Below are positions 8,113-11,706 of a stretch of 11,706 nt of DNA, in pieces. The DNA is from Betaproteobacteria bacterium (GTDB taxonomy: Bacteria; Pseudomonadota; Gammaproteobacteria; Burkholderiales; SG8-41). The notes under the pieces were generated by a model. It did not search any database and was not told the origin of the DNA. It saw only the letters and a program-made list of their open reading frames with translations. Location of the stretch: positions 1-11,706 of the forward strand of contig JAOUIN010000051.1 in NCBI GenBank assembly GCA_029883965.1, read 5' to 3'. The first letter of the stretch is position 1. Every line of letters begins with the position of its first letter. The position numbers were made by a program, and so were the translations under genes.

Positions 8113-9600
8113 ATGAATATGCCGCATGCCGCACCGATACTGCTGAGCGCCGATCTGCGCAAAATCGAACAGACTGCGCTCGGCGCCCCGCGCCCCGCGC
8201 CGCTGATGGAACGCGCCGGGCTTGCCGCTGCGGAGTTTGCGCGCAAGCTGGCCGGCGACAGCGGCAAACCGGTACTCGTCATCGCCGGGCCCGGCAACAA
8301 TGGTGGCGATGCGCTGGTGGTTGCCCGTCATCTGAAGCAATGGTGGTTCAAGGTGACAGTCGTCTGCAGCGGAGATCCCGATGCCTACACCGGTGACGCT
8401 GCGACAGCCATGCAGGCTTGGCGCGAAGCCGGAGGCACCGTCGCCACTGAAATGCCGCCGGTTCAAGACCGGGCCCTGATCGTCGACGGCCTCTTCGGCA
8501 TCGGCCTGACTCGCAATCTCGACGGCGGATACGCGGCACTGGTAGACGCGATCAATGCCGCGGGCGTGCCGGTGCTGGCGCTGGATATTCCCAGCGGCCT
8601 GGACGCCGATACCGGTCGCGCGATGGGCGTCGCGGTGCGGGCGCACCATACGATCACCTTTATTGCGCTGAAACCGGGATTGCTGACCCTGGACGGCCCC
8701 GATCACTGTGGCGGCATCGAAGTCGCGGATCTGGGCCTTGCCGCTGCAGTCACTGATGCGCCGCACGGCGTGACCATCGGCAACGGCGTGCTGACGCATC
8801 TGCTGCCATCACGCCCGCGTAACTCCCACAAGGGCACTTACGGCAGTGCCGGCATCGTCGGCGGCGCACACGGCATGACCGGCGCCGCGTTTCTCGCCGG
8901 GCGCACCGCACTTAAATGCGGCGCCGGCCGGGTTTACGCCGGACTGCTTGCAGATGACGTTCCACTGATTGATCCGTTGCAACCGGAAGTGATGCTGCGA
9001 CCGGCTGACGGCGTGCTGCGCCTCGATCACCTCACGGCATTGGCTATCGGGCCGGGGTTGGGCACCTCTCCGGACGCGGCGGAATACCTGGACTGGGCGC
9101 TGGAAGCAACCGTGCCATTGGTGATCGATGCCGATGCGCTCAACCTGACCGCACTCACAGTATCACTAAAAGTTAAATTAAAACAACGGGTTACATCAAC
9201 AATTCTGACGCCCCACCCGGCCGAAGCCGCACGCCTGCTCGGATGCGCAACAGATGAAGTGCAACGGGACCGGGTAGCCGCAGCGCTGCGACTCGCGCGC
9301 GAAACCAATGCAGGCGTCGTGCTCAAAGGTGCGGGCAGCATCTGCGCCTGGCCCGATGGCCACTGGGCGATCAATACCTCGGGCAATCCGGGCATGGCCA
9401 GCGCCGGCATGGGCGACGTGCTCACAGGCATCATCACCGCGCTGTTGGCCCAGGGCGTGGACGAACGCCATGCACTGACGGCCGGCGTCTATCTTCATGG
9501 CGCCGCAGCGGATCATTGCGTCAGCGGCGGCATCGGCCCGATCGGGCTGACTGCCGGAGAACTCGGCGACAGCGCGCGGGCGCTGCTGAACCGAATTTAA
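8113..9600 (+). CDS. nnr: Bifunctional NAD(P)H-hydrate epimerase / ADP-dependent NAD(P)H-hydrate dehydratase
   Basis: This metabolite-repair enzyme converts damaged (hydrated) NADH and NADPH back to the active cofactors. The N-terminal YjeF domain (residues about 10-215) interconverts the R and S epimers; the C-terminal ribokinase-like domain (about 230-490) dehydrates the S form. In the first domain GPGNNGGD (59-66), VDGLFGIGL (124-132, with the likely catalytic Asp125) and LDIPSGLDADTG (157-168) are visible. In the second, HKGTYGSAGIVGG (239-251), GPGLG (313-317), DADALN (339-344), TPHPAEAARLL (366-376) and GNPGMASAGMGDVLTG (424-439, catalytic Asp435) are all intact. The length of 495 residues is normal. 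No strong ribosome binding site precedes the ATG at 8113; a second ATG two codons on is an alternative. The gene often neighbours tsaE in other bacteria, but not here. Codons 350-364 use AT-rich synonyms unlike the rest of the gene. Confidence 0.97.
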   Translation: MNMPHAAPILLSADLRKIEQTALGAPRPAPLMERAGLAAAEFARKLAGDSGKPVLVIAGPGNNGGDALVVARHLKQWWFKVTVVCSGDPDAYTGDAATAMQAWREAGGTVATEMPPVQDRALIVDGLFGIGLTRNLDGGYAALVDAINAAGVPVLALDIPSGLDADTGRAMGVAVRAHHTITFIALKPGLLTLDGPDHCGGIEVADLGLAAAVTDAPHGVTIGNGVLTHLLPSRPRNSHKGTYGSAGIVGGAHGMTGAAFLAGRTALKCGAGRVYAGLLADDVPLIDPLQPEVMLRPADGVLRLDHLTALAIGPGLGTSPDAAEYLDWALEATVPLVIDADALNLTALTVSLKVKLKQRVTSTILTPHPAEAARLLGCATDEVQRDRVAAALRLARETNAGVVLKGAGSICAWPDGHWAINTSGNPGMASAGMGDVLTGIITALLAQGVDERHALTAGVYLHGAAADHCVSGGIGPIGLTAGELGDSARALLNRI

Positions 9601-9601
9601 G

Positions 9602-9985
9602 TTACGCGCTCAGCGCGCGCACCATGTACAGCCCGAGCATAGTCATCGCCAGCGAGCCGATCAGGTGGCTGCCGATCAATGCCATTGCCCAGCCGTAGCG
9701 GCTGTCTTCCAGCAGCATCACGGCTTCAAGCGAGAACGCCGAGAATGTCGTCAGGCTGCCGAGAAAACCGGTAATCACAAACAATCGATACTCGGGCGGC
9801 AGCGTTGCATGCTGCAAAAAAAACTCCAGCGCGGCGCCAATCAGAAAACCGCCGGCCAGGTTCGCCGCCAGCGTACCCAGCGGCAATGCCGGCAGGAAAT
9901 GGTTGAAAGCTACCGACAGGCCCCAGCGCGACCAGGCCCCCAGCGCGGCGCCGATGCCGACCGCGACAAACGCAGCGAGGTTCAT
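9602..9985 (-). CDS. crcB: Fluoride ion channel CrcB/FluC
   Basis: This small inner-membrane protein of 127 residues works as a dual-topology homodimer that lets toxic fluoride leave the cell. Four hydrophobic segments can be seen at about residues 4-26, 36-57, 67-92 and 97-124. Family marks are GAWSRW (16-21), GTLAANLAGGFLIG (37-50, with the pore Asn42) and GFLGSLTTFSAFSLE (73-87), which carries the Phe-box residues Phe81 and Phe84 and the region that binds the central sodium ion. The ATG at 9985 lies 24 bp after the stop of the dehydratase gene on the same strand, so it is probably the last gene of that transcript. No crcB-type fluoride riboswitch fits into the 24-bp gap. Its stop codon lies one base from the stop of nnr, which comes from the other side. 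Confidence 0.96.
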   Translation of the reverse strand: MNLAAFVAVGIGAALGAWSRWGLSVAFNHFLPALPLGTLAANLAGGFLIGAALEFFLQHATLPPEYRLFVITGFLGSLTTFSAFSLEAVMLLEDSRYGWAMALIGSHLIGSLAMTMLGLYMVRALSA

Positions 9986-10009
9986 GCGGTCTGCGACATC
10001 AATTAATGA

Positions 10010-11566
10010 TCAACCGGTGACGCCGATATTCCACGGCACGTATTCATGGTCACCCAGCCCCAGCAATTCGCTCTTGGACTTCTCACCCGAAGCCGTACGC
10101 AGCATCAGATCGAAAATCTTCTGTGCCACTTCGCTCAACGTTGCCGAGCCTTCAAGAATCTCGCCGCAGTTGATATCCATGTCTTCGGCAAGGCGGTTGA
10201 ACATCGGCGTGTTGGTCGCGAGTTTGAGCGACGGCACCGGTTTGGCGCCGAACATCGAGCCGCGGCCGGTCGTGAACATGATCATGTTGGCACCGCCGGC
10301 GATCTGGCCGGTGGCCGACGTCGGATCAAACCCCGGCGTGTCCATGAACACAAATCCCTTTTCCGTCACCGGCTCGGCATAGCGGTACACCGCGTTCAGC
10401 GGCCCGGTGCCACCCTTCATCGATGAGCCCAGCGACTTCTCAAAAATATTCGCCAGTCCGCCGGTTTGGTTCCCGGGACTGACCACGCCGTTGATCTGTG
10501 TGTCACGCCCGACCGTGTAGACATCCTTCCACCAGCGAATGCGCTCGATCAGCTTTTCGCCGACTTCCCGGCTTTTTGCACGACGCGTCAGCGTGTGCTC
10601 AACACCGTAGATTTCCGGCGTCTCCGACAGAATGAAAGTACCGCCATGCCGCGCCAGCAGGTCCATGGCCGCACCCAGTGCGGGATTGGCTGTAATCGAC
10701 GAAAAACCGTCCGAGCCGCCGCACTGCAGCCCCATCATCAGGTGGCTTGCGGGCACCCGCTGGCGCATGACCTTGTTCGCCTCAGGCAGCATTTCCTTCA
10801 GTGCCGCGATGCCGGCCTCAATGGTCTTGCGGGTACCGCCGGACTCCTGCATGACAAAGGTTTTCAGGCGTGAGCTGACTTCAAGGCCCTCTTCCTTCAT
10901 CAGCCCCTTGATCTGATTGCGTTCACACCCGAGACCGACGATCAGCGCACCGGCCAGATTGGCATGACGCGCATAGCCCGCCATCGTCCGGCGCAGCAGG
11001 TCCATCGGCTCACCGGTCATCTCCATGCCGCAGCCGGTGCCGTGGGCAAAGGCGCACACGCCGTCGATGTTCGGATATTCCGCCAGCCGCTCGGGCGTAA
11101 AGTACTCGGCAATCTTGTGCGCAACCGTCGCCGAGCAGTTCACCGTCGACAGGATGCCGAGGTAGTTACGCGTTGCCACCTGGCCGTTCGCGCGCACGAT
11201 GCCCATGAACGTCGCACGCTCGGCCTCCGGCACCATCTGCACCGGCTTGTAATCGCGCGCATAAGCATAGTCGCGGTCGAACTCGCGGAACTCGAGATTA
11301 TGCGAATGCACATAAGTGCCGGCAGGAATATCTGCCGACGCAAAACCGATGGTCACCGCGTACTTGAGGATCGGATCGCCCTTCTTGATCGCGCGAGCCG
11401 CAATCTTGTGGCCCGCGGGCACCTGGCTTTTGGCAGTCAATCCCTCAAGCAGCTTGGCGCCGATTGCGATATCACCGCGCGCAATCAACACATTGTCGTT
11501 TTCATGCAGCCGGATTACCGGTCCTGCCGCGGGCTTGTCTTTGATGGTAATTACGCCGTCGTCCAT
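10010..11566 (-). CDS. UxaA/GarD-family sugar-acid dehydratase (altronate or galactarate dehydratase-like)
   Basis: The 518-residue protein has an N-terminal SAF domain (about residues 15-92: VIRLHENDNVLIA, VPAGHKIAARAI, IPAGTYVHSHN) joined to a long UxaA/GarD catalytic region. Visible conserved blocks are ANGQVATRNYLGILSTVNCS (126-145), HGTGCGM (175-181), VGLGCERNQ (210-218), GLQCGGSDGFSSITANPALG (279-298), SPGNQTGG (363-370) and FTTGRGSMFG (431-440). Cys144, Cys179, Cys214 and Cys282 are candidate metal or cluster ligands. Known members dehydrate D-altronate or D-galactarate to 2-keto-3-deoxy acids with a divalent metal. I cannot tell altronate from galactarate, or from another hydroxy acid, by reading alone. 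The single-chain form with SAF fused argues against the split SuyA/SuyB sulfolactate lyase. The ATG at 11566 is preceded by AGGAG eight bases away. A symporter gene ends 34 bp upstream and crcB starts 24 bp downstream, which suggests an operon. Confidence 0.92.
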   Translation of the reverse strand: MDDGVITIKDKPAAGPVIRLHENDNVLIARGDIAIGAKLLEGLTAKSQVPAGHKIAARAIKKGDPILKYAVTIGFASADIPAGTYVHSHNLEFREFDRDYAYARDYKPVQMVPEAERATFMGIVRANGQVATRNYLGILSTVNCSATVAHKIAEYFTPERLAEYPNIDGVCAFAHGTGCGMEMTGEPMDLLRRTMAGYARHANLAGALIVGLGCERNQIKGLMKEEGLEVSSRLKTFVMQESGGTRKTIEAGIAALKEMLPEANKVMRQRVPASHLMMGLQCGGSDGFSSITANPALGAAMDLLARHGGTFILSETPEIYGVEHTLTRRAKSREVGEKLIERIRWWKDVYTVGRDTQINGVVSPGNQTGGLANIFEKSLGSSMKGGTGPLNAVYRYAEPVTEKGFVFMDTPGFDPTSATGQIAGGANMIMFTTGRGSMFGAKPVPSLKLATNTPMFNRLAEDMDINCGEILEGSATLSEVAQKIFDLMLRTASGEKSKSELLGLGDHEYVPWNIGVTG

Positions 11567-11574
11567 GATCAGAT

Positions 11575-11579
11575 CTCCT
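11575..11579 (-). promoter_or_regulatory. Ribosome binding site of the dehydratase gene
   Basis: AGGAG on the minus strand lies eight bases before the ATG at 11566. It is the strongest Shine-Dalgarno sequence noticed in the window and confirms that start. The 34-bp gap to the upstream gene shows no hairpin with a T run, so read-through from that gene is likely. Confidence 0.65.
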
Positions 11580-11600
11580 GAATTCCGTTATAGGCGTAGT

Positions 11601-11706
11601 TTATCGCGTGTCGGTGCTGTCCGGTCGCTTTTGCGTCATTGCCCCTGCAGCGGCTTTTTCCCCATTGTCCAGCACCGTGCATGCAATCAGGTCGCCGGTG
11701 ACATTC
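11601..11706 (-). CDS. C-terminal end of a DAACS-family dicarboxylate/amino acid:cation symporter (partial)
   Basis: Only the last 34 residues are in the window, ending at a TAA at 11603-11601. The visible peptide begins NVTGDLIACTVLDNGEKAAAG. The NVTGD motif followed by a short hydrophobic stretch and a charged cytoplasmic tail is characteristic of the last conserved part of sodium- or proton-coupled DAACS symporters (GltP/DctA type), where the Asn and Asp help to bind substrate and cation. The rest of the protein lies beyond the right edge, so this call rests on a short motif. The dehydratase gene starts 34 bp downstream on the same strand, so the transporter may bring in the substrate of that enzyme or a related organic acid. 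That link is an inference. Confidence 0.65.
   Translation of the reverse strand, partial: NVTGDLIACTVLDNGEKAAAGAMTQKRPDSTDTR

Noticed and set aside
9605..9617. CGCGC-TCA-GCGCG hairpin at the nnr/crcB junction as a terminator
   Set aside because: No T run follows on either strand and it lies inside the crcB coding sequence (the codons for Val-Arg-Ala-Leu-Ser-Ala), so it is more likely a by-product of GC-rich codons.
9986..10009. Fluoride riboswitch ahead of crcB
   Set aside because: The gap is only 24 bp and I cannot match the conserved crcB-motif pattern there; it is too short for the full aptamer.

Overview
The window is a compact, GC-rich (about 60% by eye) stretch of a bacterial chromosome with very little intergenic space. 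It carries seven clear genes and one gene fragment at the right edge. The gene families (full-length single-chain PurL, the proteasome-like Anbu with a transglutaminase/DUF2126 partner, bifunctional NnrD/NnrE, CrcB, a UxaA-type dehydratase, a DAACS-type symporter) point to a proteobacterium. Beta- or gammaproteobacterium is the best guess, but this rests on protein style and is not a phylogenetic result. I see no tRNA, rRNA, CRISPR array, insertion sequence, phage gene or long repeat.

Layout. (1) Positions 2-3742, plus strand: the 3' part of a proteasome-like Anbu subunit, then 33 bp later a 1051-residue protein joining a transglutaminase-like protease domain to a DUF2126 putative amidoligase domain. 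(2) Positions 3769-8029, minus strand: purL (FGAM synthase, purine biosynthesis) followed after 7 bp by a small protein with a NifU-type CxxC domain. This pair converges on the Anbu operon across a 26-bp AT-rich gap. (3) Positions 8113-9600, plus strand: nnr, the bifunctional NAD(P)H-hydrate epimerase/dehydratase, divergent from purL across a short shared promoter region. (4) Positions 9602-11706, minus strand: the C-terminal end of a DAACS-family symporter, then a UxaA/GarD-type sugar-acid dehydratase, then the fluoride channel crcB. All three are in one direction with gaps of 34 and 24 bp, so a single transcript is likely. crcB and nnr meet tail to tail with one base between them.

How the parts work together. 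Most of the window is housekeeping: purine synthesis, repair of damaged NAD(P)H, fluoride export and an Fe-S accessory protein. The right end looks like an uptake-plus-dehydration module for an organic or sugar acid. The least understood part is the left end. Anbu together with a transglutaminase-DUF2126 protein belongs to a known but functionally unresolved family of peptide tagging, ligation and proteolysis loci. Its other usual members (circularly permuted ATP-grasp, alpha-E protein) would lie outside the window if present. I found no clear sign of a wholly undescribed system.
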